From the NCBI GenBank assembly GCA_038215095.1, contig JBBQRG010000031.1, positions 1 through 33,426 on the forward strand: 33,426 bases of DNA. Direction: 5' to 3'. Shown here one piece after another: positions 21,949 through 28,965 of the stretch (positions are counted from its first letter, which is position 1; every line of letters starts with the position of its first letter). A model generated the notes under the pieces. It was not told where the DNA came from, searched no databases, and saw only the letters and a list, made by a program, of their open reading frames with translations. A program made the translations under genes and the position numbers. The DNA comes from DATACN01 sp038215095. GTDB taxonomy: Bacteria > Actinomycetota > Thermoleophilia > Solirubrobacterales > Thermoleophilaceae.

Positions 21949-22404
21949 CTACCTCAGCCCGGCCTCCTCCTCGGCCTCCACGGCGAAGCGGCGCAGGGTA
22001 CGCGTCAGCGAGTCGCCCAGGGCGCGGCGGATGAAGAGCAGGTCCGTGACGGCCCCAAGCGGGCCCGTTCTGGCCAGCTCGTACTCGAGCGAGAGCTGCA
22101 CGCGGCTGCCCTCGGCGTCCTCCAGCACGCGCAGCGCCTGGACGCCGGTGACCGACTTGTCGTAGACCTGCGTGGCGAACACGGCCGGCCCGCGTTCCAC
22201 GACCCGCTCGGTCACCCGGCCTCGGCCCTGGGGCGTGGACTCCCAGACCAGCTTGGCGCCCTCGCCCGGCCACTCGCCCGAGCGCTCCAGCACGCGGGCG
22301 AAGCCCTCCACGAAGCTCGGCCAGCGCTTCGGATCCGACCACAGCGCCAGCGCCGCCTCCGGCGCCAGCGGCACGAGCCCGGTGGCGTTGACCTCGCGCG
22401 CCAT
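21949..22404 (-). CDS. SRPBCC (polyketide cyclase/START-like) family protein
   Basis: 151-residue helix-grip fold protein that would bind a hydrophobic ligand. Recognisable pieces are EAALALWSDPKRWPSFVEGF at the start, the central strand run (VQLSLEYELARTGPLGAV) and the long C-terminal helix (LTRTLRRFAVEAEEEAG). The ligand is unknown. The ATG overlaps the TGA of the PadR gene by one base (TGATG), so the two are coupled, suggesting the regulator and this protein respond to the same small molecule. The 3-hydroxyacyl-CoA dehydrogenase begins 22 bp beyond its stop. Confidence 0.78.
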   Translation of the reverse strand: MAREVNATGLVPLAPEAALALWSDPKRWPSFVEGFARVLERSGEWPGEGAKLVWESTPQGRGRVTERVVERGPAVFATQVYDKSVTGVQALRVLEDAEGSRVQLSLEYELARTGPLGAVTDLLFIRRALGDSLTRTLRRFAVEAEEEAGLR

Positions 22405-22838
22405 CAGCCGTAGACCTCGCGAACGATCTCATCGATGCTCGCGCGCGCGGCGTCCAGGAAGGGCCTCACCTCGGCGTTCAGCCGCTCGTACTCGGCGCGG
22501 CCCTTCCTGGTGATCTCGTAGTTGCGCCTGGTGCGCCGCTCGGGGTGCTCCCACTTGCCCTCGATCAGCCCGCGCGACTCGAGCTGGCGTAAGAGCGGGT
22601 ACATCGTGTTCGGATTCACCGACATCACCCCGGAGGTGACCTCGGCGATCCGCTCGATCAGCTTGTTGCCGTACGACGGCCCCTCGGAGATGTAGTGCAG
22701 CACCAGCAGCGGCAGCACCTCGCGGCGCCGCAGCTCGCCCGTGAACGGGTCGCGCCCGGAGGGCGTGACCCCCGCATGCTGAACGGCCTCGCGCGCGGCC
22801 TCCCGGCTGCGCGCGGGCTTCGACTTCGCCTTCGCCAT
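22404..22838 (-). CDS. PadR family transcriptional regulator
   Basis: 144-residue winged-helix regulator. A basic N-terminal tail (MAKAKSKPARSREAAREAVQ) precedes the PadR core: LLVLHYISEGPSYGNKLIER, NPNTMYPLLRQLESRGLIEG and RRNYEITRKGRAEYERL. PadR proteins repress genes for phenolic-acid or drug responses; the effector is unknown here. ATG 22838 is chosen because TAGCAT (22852-22847) lies 8 nt upstream, a leaderless arrangement, and the longer upstream frame has no coding character. Coupled to the SRPBCC gene. Confidence 0.85.
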   Translation of the reverse strand: MAKAKSKPARSREAAREAVQHAGVTPSGRDPFTGELRRREVLPLLVLHYISEGPSYGNKLIERIAEVTSGVMSVNPNTMYPLLRQLESRGLIEGKWEHPERRTRRNYEITRKGRAEYERLNAEVRPFLDAARASIDEIVREVYG

Positions 22839-23080
22839 CGCCGCGAATGCTAGGCCTGAGGGTGGGCGGTGGTTGCCCAAAGCGCCGTGTTCACCCAGCG
22901 ATGGCCGAGAAACCGGCCTATATGTCCCGTTTCTCGGGCATCGGCCCGGATGCGAAGCGCGACGGTGGTGGGCTGTCGCAAACGCGTCGCGCTCAGGTGC
23001 CCAGCCGGCGCTGTGGCCATGAGAGAATGCACGCATCCTCGACCGCCTCGATGGCGGCGGCGCGCCGCCGGCTGCTTAGC

Positions 23081-23482
23081 TCAACCGGCGACTTCGAGGT
23101 CCACGAGCCAGCCGATGTAGGTCACGAAGGTCGCGTCGTCCCCGCGTGACAGCTCGCCGTTGGCGTCGACGCGGTTGTCGGAGTGGGTCGTGTCGGTCAG
23201 GCTGACCCACTTCGGACTGTCCCAGTCCGGCTCCCCGTCGCGGCGCTCGTAGGCCTGGCAGGCGAAGTGGATGCGTCGGACGGTGCCGCGCGTGCTCGGA
23301 AGGTCCGGGTGCGTGTAGCCGTGGTGGTCCTCCCAGAAGAGCCCCCGCACGCGGGCGCTGCCGGTTTGGAGCTCGCCGGGCTTTGCCTCTGCCACGAGAC
23401 CGCCAGCACGGAGCACGAGATGATGCGCCCCCGGCTCGCGCGACACGTCCGTGTCGAGCTCGACGGGCACGTGGTCCGGCAT
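23081..23482 (-). CDS. Hypothetical protein
   Basis: 133 residues, not recognised. The composition is that of a real soluble protein, rich in Asp, His, Trp and Tyr (GLFWEDHHGYTHPDLPSTRG, RRIHFACQAYERRDGEPDWD) and ending WLVDLEVAG. No membrane segment, signal peptide or known motif. ATG 23482 has no strong ribosome site. It stands alone between the PadR gene and the acyl-CoA dehydrogenase. The flanking 242 bp (22839-23080) and 183 bp (23483-23665) hold no gene I can support. Confidence 0.5.
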   Translation of the reverse strand: MPDHVPVELDTDVSREPGAHHLVLRAGGLVAEAKPGELQTGSARVRGLFWEDHHGYTHPDLPSTRGTVRRIHFACQAYERRDGEPDWDSPKWVSLTDTTHSDNRVDANGELSRGDDATFVTYIGWLVDLEVAG

Positions 23483-23594
23483 GGTTGTGGCCTTTGCGTC
23501 CTCGAAGAGAAGTCACCAATCGACTTCGCTGCCGATGGTGAAGGGGAGACCGCAGCAGCCCTGCTGCCGGTCCTGCACGACTACGGGCACAACC

Positions 23595-23626
23595 GTCACA
23601 GCCCTGTTGATCGACGGAGCTGTGAC
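23595..23626. repeat. Inverted repeat downstream of the acyl-CoA dehydrogenase
   Basis: GTCACAGC (23595-23602) and GCTGTGAC (23619-23626) are perfect 8-bp arms with a 16-bp spacer, 40 bp past the dehydrogenase stop. It could be a weak terminator stem (no T-run) or a protein-binding site for the hypothetical gene. Confidence 0.35.
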
Positions 23627-23665
23627 CTTCCTTGAGGAGTTGGGCGAACGCGGCTCCCGCCTGAG

Positions 23666-24838
23666 CTACGCCGCCGCCGGCTCCGGCTGCTCGGCCCGAC
23701 GCGGCATCAGCACCTCGCGGGCGATCACCAGCCGCTGGATCTGCGAGGTGCCCTCGTAGAGCTGCATGATCTTCGCGTCGCGCATGAGCTTCTCGACGGG
23801 GTACTCCTTGATGAAGCCGTAGCCGCCGTAGACCTGCACGGCGTCGACGGCGATCTCCATCGCGGAGTCGGCCGCGAAGCGCTTTGCGTGCGAGCTGGCC
23901 AGCGTGTTGCGCTTGCCCTGGTCGAGCAGCGCGCCGGACTGCCACACCAGCAGGCGGCCGGCCTCGATCTTGGTGGCCATGTCGGCGATCATGAACTGGA
24001 TCGCCTGGTGCATGGCGATCGGCACGCCGAACTGCACGCGCTCCTTGGAGTAGTCGCGGGCGTACTCGAAGGCCGCCTGGGCGATGCCCACCGCCATGGC
24101 GGAGACGCCCGGGCGGGTGCGGTCGAGGGTCATCATCGCGAGCTTGAAGCCCTTGTTCTCCTCGCCCAGCAGGTTGCCGGCGGGGATCTCGACGTCGTTG
24201 AAGGAGATCATCGCCGTGTCGGAGGCGCGCTGACCGAGCTTGTCCTCCTTCTTGTCCACGGTCACGCCCGCGTCACGCGGGACGACGAAGGCGGAGATGC
24301 CGCGGTGGCCGGCCTCCTTGTCGGTCTTCGCGTAGACGGTGAACCAGTCGGCGTGCGAGCCGTTCGTGATGAAGCACTTGGTGCCGTTGATGACGTACTT
24401 GTCGCCCTTGCGGACCGCGGTGGTGCGCATGCCCGACACGTCTGAGCCGGCGTCGGGCTCGGTCAGGCAGAAGGAGGCAAGCTTGGGCTCCTCGGTGAGC
24501 ATCCCGAGGTACTGCTTCTTGACCTCCTCGGAGCCGCCGAGTGCGACCGGGGCGCTTGCGAGGCCGTTGCACATCAGCGACGTGCCGATGCCCGAGCAGC
24601 CCCAGCCGAGCTGCTCCTCGATGATGCAGCCGGTCAGGTAGTCGAGGCCCGGACCGCCGTACTGCTCGTCGATGTGGGAGTTCATCAGGCCGACCTCCCA
24701 CGCCTTCTCGATGATCTCCTGCGGCCAGGTCGCGTCCCTGTCGTAGTCCCAGGCGACCGGCCGGATCTCCTTCTCGGCGAAGTCGTGAGCGAGGTCGCGG
24801 ATGTCCTTCTGCTCGTCGGTCAGGGTGAAGTCAACCAC
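23666..24838 (-). CDS. Acyl-CoA dehydrogenase
   Basis: 390-residue FAD flavoenzyme introducing the trans-2 double bond in acyl-CoA, the first beta-oxidation step. FAD/substrate motifs: CLTEPDAGSDVSG and FITNGSHADWF. The catalytic base is Glu362 in QLYEGTSQIQRL, the position used by short/medium-chain dehydrogenases. The C-terminus RLVIAREVL is standard. The start is GTG 24838, with GGGAG 10 nt upstream; the domain begins at once (FTLTDEQKDIRDLAHDFAEK). The upstream palindrome at 24856-24871 suggests TetR-type control. It supplies the step missing from the hydratase/dehydrogenase operon 2 kb away. Confidence 0.94.
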   Translation of the reverse strand: MVDFTLTDEQKDIRDLAHDFAEKEIRPVAWDYDRDATWPQEIIEKAWEVGLMNSHIDEQYGGPGLDYLTGCIIEEQLGWGCSGIGTSLMCNGLASAPVALGGSEEVKKQYLGMLTEEPKLASFCLTEPDAGSDVSGMRTTAVRKGDKYVINGTKCFITNGSHADWFTVYAKTDKEAGHRGISAFVVPRDAGVTVDKKEDKLGQRASDTAMISFNDVEIPAGNLLGEENKGFKLAMMTLDRTRPGVSAMAVGIAQAAFEYARDYSKERVQFGVPIAMHQAIQFMIADMATKIEAGRLLVWQSGALLDQGKRNTLASSHAKRFAADSAMEIAVDAVQVYGGYGFIKEYPVEKLMRDAKIMQLYEGTSQIQRLVIAREVLMPRRAEQPEPAAA

Positions 24839-24855
24839 TGGTTAGGCACTCCCGA

Positions 24856-24871
24856 TTGATTGGTCAGTCAA
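24856..24871. promoter_or_regulatory. Probable TetR-type operator before the acyl-CoA dehydrogenase
   Basis: TTGATTGGTCAGTCAA is an imperfect palindrome (TTGA-n-TG-nn-CA-n-TCAA) 17 bp from the GTG start. It resembles the TGACTGACCGGTCAGTCA-like sites bound by many TetR repressors of fatty-acid genes. The minus-strand TTGACT within it may also be a -35 box. Confidence 0.45.
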
Positions 24872-24898
24872 CAGTTGAGGAGAAGCCTACCGGACCAT

Positions 24899-25009
24899 TC
24901 AGCCGAAGGCGAGCCGAACCACGAACCAGGCCCCCACGCCGATCGCGATCAGCGTGAACACGAGCAGGCCGATCTGGTCCGGGTAGAGCAGCGGGCGGCT
25001 GGGAGCCAT
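24899..25009 (-). CDS. 36-residue single-pass membrane micro-protein
   Basis: ATG 25009 to TGA 24901-24899 encodes MAPSRPLLYPDQIGLLVFTL followed by IAIGVGAWFVVRLAFG. It has a short polar start, one hydrophobic helix (about residues 13-31) and a single Arg near the end. Third-position GC is high throughout, as in the neighbours. It is divergent from the membrane-anchored protein at 25054, 44 bp away. No function is known; the size suggests a subunit or regulator of a membrane complex. Confidence 0.5.
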   Translation of the reverse strand: MAPSRPLLYPDQIGLLVFTLIAIGVGAWFVVRLAFG

Positions 25010-25053
25010 CGTGCGCCGGCGAAGACGTTTCCACATCGCGCAAGACTGTACGG

Positions 25054-25497
25054 ATGGAGGCCTTCGGGACGGTGCTCATCGTGGTCGTCGTACTCGCCGT
25101 GGTCTTCGCAGCGCTCAGCTATCGCGGCACCGGCGGGATCTACAGCGGCCTCGGCCGGGAGGGCGGGCTGTCGATGGACGGCGACGACGGCGCGACCACC
25201 GCGCGCCGCGCTCCGGCCCCGCAGTCGGCGGCCTCCTCGGCGGAGGCGCGCGAGGAGATCCGCCAGCTGCTGGAGGCCAAGAACGCCCGACGCGAGGCGC
25301 GCGGCCAGGCGCCGCTCGACGTGGACACCGAGCTGGCATCGCTCACCGCCCCGCAGCAGGGAGCGGCCGACCCGGGCCTGCGCGACGAGGTGCGCCAGCT
25401 CGTGATCGCCCGCAACGAGCGCCGCTCGCGCCAGGGAAAGCCGGCGCTGGACGTGGAAGAGGAGGTCGAGCGCCAGCTTCGGGAACTAGGAGGGTAG
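25054..25497 (+). CDS. Membrane-anchored protein with two tandem helical repeats
   Basis: 147 residues, not a family I can name. One N-terminal membrane helix (MEAFGTVLIVVVVLAVVFAA) is followed by a Gly/Ser-rich linker and a cytosolic part made of two related units of about 34 residues: AREEIRQLLEAKNARREARG (residues 65-84, continuing to 96) and LRDEVRQLVIARNERRSRQG (109-128, continuing to 143). Each is followed by (A)PLDV/ALDV plus an acidic helix. This looks like an internal duplication. ATG 25054; the next gene starts 32 bp after its stop. Confidence 0.68.
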   Translation: MEAFGTVLIVVVVLAVVFAALSYRGTGGIYSGLGREGGLSMDGDDGATTARRAPAPQSAASSAEAREEIRQLLEAKNARREARGQAPLDVDTELASLTAPQQGAADPGLRDEVRQLVIARNERRSRQGKPALDVEEEVERQLRELGG

Positions 25498-25529
25498 GAC
25501 GGCCAGCTTGCGGGTATAGGCTGCGACCG

Positions 25530-25841
25530 ATGGCCGATCGACGCTTCGAAATCGACGAGCTCCTGGTCCGCCCGGGCGCCTACTTCAACCCGCAGACCGA
25601 GGTCCTGATCGTGGTGGACGACTCCACCTCGCTCGACCAGGAGATCTTCAACCTGGAGGAGTTCGAGGGCGCCGACTGGGTGCTCGTGTCGGACGACCCG
25701 CCGATCGACGAGCCGCGCCGCGACGAGATGCTCGAGGTCTTCCAGTCGAACTACCACGGCGGCGACGGCCGCGAAGTGAACGAGTCCGCGGTCGAGAACG
25801 CCGACGACGTGGACCTCGAGCCGGACGCAGACGAGGAGTAG
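25530..25841 (+). CDS. Small acidic protein of unknown function
   Basis: 103 residues, not recognised. Begins MADRRFEIDELLVRPGAYFN, has a beta-strand-like core (QTEVLIVVDDSTSLDQEIFN, ADWVLVSDDPPIDEP) and a very acidic tail (VDLEPDADEE). Probably cytosolic. ATG 25530 is preceded by TAGGCT (25517-25522) at 7 nt and no Shine-Dalgarno, so it is likely leaderless. The Ca2+/H+ antiporter starts 21 bp after its stop; an acidic protein next to a calcium transporter is suggestive but unproven. Confidence 0.65.
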   Translation: MADRRFEIDELLVRPGAYFNPQTEVLIVVDDSTSLDQEIFNLEEFEGADWVLVSDDPPIDEPRRDEMLEVFQSNYHGGDGREVNESAVENADDVDLEPDADEE

Positions 25842-25862
25842 TCCGGCGCAGCGCCCACGCCC

Positions 25863-26939
25863 GTGCGCCCCGTCTACGCCCTAGGCATCTTCATCCCGAT
25901 CGCGGTCGGGCTCAAGCTTGCGGACGCCTCGCCAGTGCTCGTGTTCGTCGCCGCGGCGCTGGGCGTGATCCCCACGGCCGCGGTGATGGGCAACGCCACA
26001 GAGCACCTGGCGGCACAGACGGGGCCCGGTATCGGCGGCCTGCTGAACGTGACCTTCGGCAACGCTCCGGAGCTGATCATCGCCTTCTTCGCCCTGCTCG
26101 ACGGGCTGCAGGAGGTCGTGAAGGCCTCGATCGCCGGCTCGATCATCGGCAACGTGCTGCTGGTGCTCGGCGCGGCGATGCTGTTCGGCGGGCTCAAGCG
26201 CGAGAAACAGGAGTTCAGCCACACGGCCGCCAACGCCCAGGTGGCGATGCTCATGCTCGCGCTGGCCGCGCTGATCCTCCCCGCGCTGTTCCAGCTGATC
26301 CACGGCGGCGGGCTGCCCGGCGTGGGCGAGCCGCGCGCCGACTTCGGAAGCGACCTCGAGAAGATCTCCGCCGGCGTGGCGGTGATCCTGCTGGTGAGCT
26401 ACGCGGCGGGGCTGTACTTCTCCCTGAAGACCCACCGCAGCGTGTTCAACCCCTACGAGAAGGACGAGTCGGGCGACGCGTGGCCCGTGCGCAAGGCGCT
26501 GATCTACCTGGCCGCGGCGGGCCTCGGTGTGGGCGTGATGAGCGAGATCCTGGTGGGCTCGATCGAGGAAGCGTCGAAGAGCATCGGCCTGTCGGAGTTC
26601 TTCGTGGGCGTGTTCGTGGTGGCGATCGTCGGCAATGCCGCCGAGCACTGGGTGGCCGTGTCGGTGGCGGTCAAGGACAAGATGGACCTGGCCGTGAACA
26701 TCGCCGTGGGCTCGAGCGCGCAGATTGCCCTGTTCGTTGCCCCGGTGCTGGTGCTCGCCTCGTTCGTGGTCGGCCCCGGCCCGATGTCGCTTGTGTTCAA
26801 CGGCTACGAGCTCGGCGGCCTGCTGTTCGCCGTGCTGGTGGCCAACCTCGTCACCCAGGACGGCGAGTCGAATTGGTTCGAGGGCGTGCAGCTGCTCTCA
26901 CTGTACGCCGTGCTGGGCCTGGTCTTCTACTTCGCCTGA
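25863..26939 (+). CDS. Ca2+/H+ antiporter, CaCA superfamily (CAX/ChaA-like)
   Basis: 358-residue inner-membrane exchanger with about eleven hydrophobic segments. The two alpha-repeats are clear: GNATEHLAAQTG with NVTFGNAPELIIA in the first half and VGNAAEHWVAV with NIAVGSSAQIALFVAP in the second, carrying the paired Asn and Glu residues that bind cation. It exports Ca2+ (or other cations) in exchange for protons. The start is GTG 25863. Its last 13 bases overlap the convergent clpP gene. It may be co-transcribed with the small acidic protein. Confidence 0.9.
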   Translation: MRPVYALGIFIPIAVGLKLADASPVLVFVAAALGVIPTAAVMGNATEHLAAQTGPGIGGLLNVTFGNAPELIIAFFALLDGLQEVVKASIAGSIIGNVLLVLGAAMLFGGLKREKQEFSHTAANAQVAMLMLALAALILPALFQLIHGGGLPGVGEPRADFGSDLEKISAGVAVILLVSYAAGLYFSLKTHRSVFNPYEKDESGDAWPVRKALIYLAAAGLGVGVMSEILVGSIEEASKSIGLSEFFVGVFVVAIVGNAAEHWVAVSVAVKDKMDLAVNIAVGSSAQIALFVAPVLVLASFVVGPGPMSLVFNGYELGGLLFAVLVANLVTQDGESNWFEGVQLLSLYAVLGLVFYFA

Positions 26940-27583
26940 CCCTCACCGGCGTTGCCGAAGCCGGCGGCGCTGCGGCGCAGCTGGTGGCTGTCGATCACGC
27001 CGTCGATCAGGCCGTACTCTTTCGCCTGGTCGGGGTCGAAGAAGCGGTCGCGCTCGGCGTCCTCGTGGATCTGCTCGACCGGCTGCCCGGTATGCAGCGC
27101 GTAGATCTCCTCCAGGCGGCGGCGCAGCTCCAGGATCTCGCGCGCATGGATCTCGATGTCCGTCGACTGGCCCTGGAAGCCGGAGCTGGGCTGGTGGATG
27201 AGGATGCGAGCGTTCGGCAGCGCGAGGCGCTTGCCCTTGGCGCCGCCGGCCAGGATCAGCGAGCCGGCCGACATCGCGATTCCGTAGCAGGTGGTCTCCA
27301 CGTCGGGGCCCACGTACTGCATTGCGTCGTAGATGGCGAGGCCGGCGTGCAGCGATCCCCCTGGTGAGTTCACGTACACGTGGATGTCCTTCTCCGGGTC
27401 CTCGGACTCGAGGTGCAGCAGCTGGGCCACCACGAGGTTGGCGAGGTCGTCGTCGATCTGCTGGCCGATGAAGACGATCCGCTCGCCGAGCAGTCGCGAG
27501 TAGATGTCGTACGAGCGCTCGCCCCGAGGTGTCTGCTCGACCACCATCGGGATCAGCGAGCTGGATGCGCGGCCTACTTGCAT
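26927..27583 (-). CDS. clpP: ATP-dependent Clp protease proteolytic subunit
   Basis: 218-residue serine peptidase forming the barrel that works with ClpX/ClpC. Catalytic triad Ser105 (GIAMSAGSL, a variant of the usual AASMGA), His130 (LIHQPSSGF) and Asp179 (ERDRFF). VYVNSPGGSLHAGLAIYDAM is typical. The partner clpX or trigger-factor genes are not here, so this is probably one of several ClpP paralogues. ATG 27583 has GGAGGA 8 nt upstream. The gene is divergent from the SRPBCC-ArsR-LysE operon, with a minus-strand TATATT box lying between the two palindromic operators, so it may share their control. Confidence 0.93.
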   Translation of the reverse strand: MQVGRASSSLIPMVVEQTPRGERSYDIYSRLLGERIVFIGQQIDDDLANLVVAQLLHLESEDPEKDIHVYVNSPGGSLHAGLAIYDAMQYVGPDVETTCYGIAMSAGSLILAGGAKGKRLALPNARILIHQPSSGFQGQSTDIEIHAREILELRRRLEEIYALHTGQPVEQIHEDAERDRFFDPDQAKEYGLIDGVIDSHQLRRSAAGFGNAGEGQAK

Positions 27584-27608
27584 GTGTGGTCTCCTCCTGC
27601 GGTATGGT

Positions 27609-27624
27609 GCAACCGATTGGTTGC
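27609..27624. promoter_or_regulatory. ArsR-type operator 1
   Basis: GCAACC-GATT-GGTTGC, perfect 6-bp arms, in the gap between clpP and the SRPBCC-ArsR-LysE operon. It shares its arms with operator 2, whose centre is 27 bp away. Confidence 0.6.
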
Positions 27625-27635
27625 GTCAATATAGC

Positions 27636-27651
27636 GCAACCCATGGGTTGC
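27636..27651. promoter_or_regulatory. ArsR-type operator 2
   Basis: GCAACCCATGGGTTGC, a perfect 16-bp palindrome just before the ribosome site (GAGGAGG, 27657-27663) of the SRPBCC gene. The bases between the two operators contain TATATT on the minus strand, a candidate clpP -10 box. Confidence 0.65.
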
Positions 27652-27668
27652 ACATCGAGGAGGCCAAC

Positions 27669-28028
27669 ATGCAAGACGAGGTTGAGCGCGAGACCGTGGT
27701 GCCGGCGACGCCCGAGGAGGCGTGGCGGGCCGTGATCGAGTCCGACTGGCTCGGTGAGCAGGCCACGATCGACCCCACTCCGGGCGGCGACGTGTCCGGT
27801 GGCGGCCGGACCGGCTTCGTCGAGGAGGCCGAGGCGCCGCGACGGCTGGCGTTCTGGTGGTGCGCCGAGGGCGAGGACGCGACGCGCGTGGAGATAGAGC
27901 TCGAGGAGACCGACGACGGCACGCGCGTGCGCGTGGTCGAGACTCGCCCGCTGGCCGTCCTGGACGCCGTGGGCTCGGACATCGGCGACGTGATCGGCGT
28001 GCGCGGTCCCCAGATGCTCGCGGCCTGA
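27669..28028 (+). CDS. SRPBCC / AHSA1-like domain protein
   Basis: 119-residue helix-grip protein. Characteristic start VERETVVPATPEEAWRAVIE and middle SGGGRTGFVEEAEAPRRLAF with WWCAEGE; the fold is completed by RVEIELEETDDGTRVRVVET. It is likely a small-molecule binder or a stress-related protein of the AHSA1 type, commonly found next to an ArsR gene. ATG 27669 follows GAGGAGG at 5 nt. The stop shares one base with the ArsR start (TGATG), so translation is coupled. Confidence 0.83.
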   Translation: MQDEVERETVVPATPEEAWRAVIESDWLGEQATIDPTPGGDVSGGGRTGFVEEAEAPRRLAFWWCAEGEDATRVEIELEETDDGTRVRVVETRPLAVLDAVGSDIGDVIGVRGPQMLAA

Positions 28029-28354
28029 TGTCCGCTGACGCCGTCTTCGGCGCGCTGGCCGACCCCACGCGCCGGCGGCTCCTCACGCTGCTCGACGAGC
28101 GTGGCGCCGCCAGCGCCACCGAGCTGGCCCGCGACCTCCCGGTCACGCGCCAGGCGGTGGTCAAGCACCTGACCGCGCTGGCCGAGGCGGGCCTGGTCGA
28201 AGGCCGCCGCGAGGGCCGCGCCGTGCGCTTCCACCCCACCCCCGCGCCGCTGTCGGACGCCGTGGGCTGGATGGCCGACGTGGGCGCGCAGTGGGACGAC
28301 CGGCTGGCGCTGCTCCAGAGCCAGCTCGACGGGAGCCGCTCGGGAGCGCGATGA
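28028..28354 (+). CDS. ArsR family transcriptional regulator
   Basis: 108-residue winged-helix repressor: FGALADPTRRRLLTLLDERG, ATELARDLPVTRQAVVKHLT and the wing AGLVEGRREGRAVRFH. No cysteine cluster for metal sensing is visible, so this is the non-metal ArsR type usually paired with SRPBCC proteins. It probably binds the two GCAACC/GGTTGC palindromes upstream and represses its own operon, and possibly clpP. The start overlaps the SRPBCC stop by 1 nt, and the stop overlaps the LysE start by 4 nt (ATGA). Confidence 0.9.
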   Translation: MSADAVFGALADPTRRRLLTLLDERGAASATELARDLPVTRQAVVKHLTALAEAGLVEGRREGRAVRFHPTPAPLSDAVGWMADVGAQWDDRLALLQSQLDGSRSGAR

Positions 28355-28965
28355 GCTCGCTGGCGCTCGGCATCGGCCTGGGGCTGTTCGTGGGCGGCCA
28401 GCCTGGCCCCGTCTCGCTTTTGTGCGCCCGCTCGGTGCTGCGCGGCGAGGTCGCCACCGGCGTGGCGATCGGCGCCGGGGCCGCCGTGATCGACGCCCTC
28501 TACGCCGCGCTGGGGCTGGCGGGGCTGGCCACCGCGTTCCAGCTCGAGCCGCTGCGGCTCGAGCTCGGCGCGATCGGCGCCGTCGTGCTGGCGGCGATCG
28601 GCGCGCGCACCCTCTGGTCGGCGTTCCGCGTGCGCCTGGGCGGCGAGGCCGAGGAAGAGGTGGCCGGACCGCGGCGCGCCTTCCTGACCGCGCTGGCGGC
28701 CACCGCCTCCAACCCGCTGACGATCGCCACCTGGGCGGCGCTGTTCGCCGCCGCCGGCCGCGACACCGCCACCGCCGCGCCGCTCCCGCTGATCGCCGGC
28801 GTGGCGCTCGGCACGCTCACCGCGTTCAGCCTGCTCTCGGGCCTGCTCTCCCTGGCGCGGAAGCGGCTCGGCGAGCGCCTGCTGGCGCTGATCGACGCCG
28901 TGGCCGGCGCGGGCCTACTGGGATTCGCCGGGCTGCTGGCCTACCGCACCGCCGCCGACGCCTGA
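28351..28965 (+). CDS. LysE/RhtB family exporter
   Basis: 204-residue inner-membrane protein with about six hydrophobic helices and the family signature GGQPGPVSLLCARSVLRGEV near the start, plus TASNPLTIATWAALF in the middle. The family exports amino acids and related small metabolites; the cargo here is probably what the SRPBCC/ArsR pair senses (inference). ATG 28351 overlaps the ArsR stop by 4 nt. The last 51 bases overlap the convergent TerC gene. Confidence 0.85.
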   Translation: MSSLALGIGLGLFVGGQPGPVSLLCARSVLRGEVATGVAIGAGAAVIDALYAALGLAGLATAFQLEPLRLELGAIGAVVLAAIGARTLWSAFRVRLGGEAEEEVAGPRRAFLTALAATASNPLTIATWAALFAAAGRDTATAAPLPLIAGVALGTLTAFSLLSGLLSLARKRLGERLLALIDAVAGAGLLGFAGLLAYRTAADA

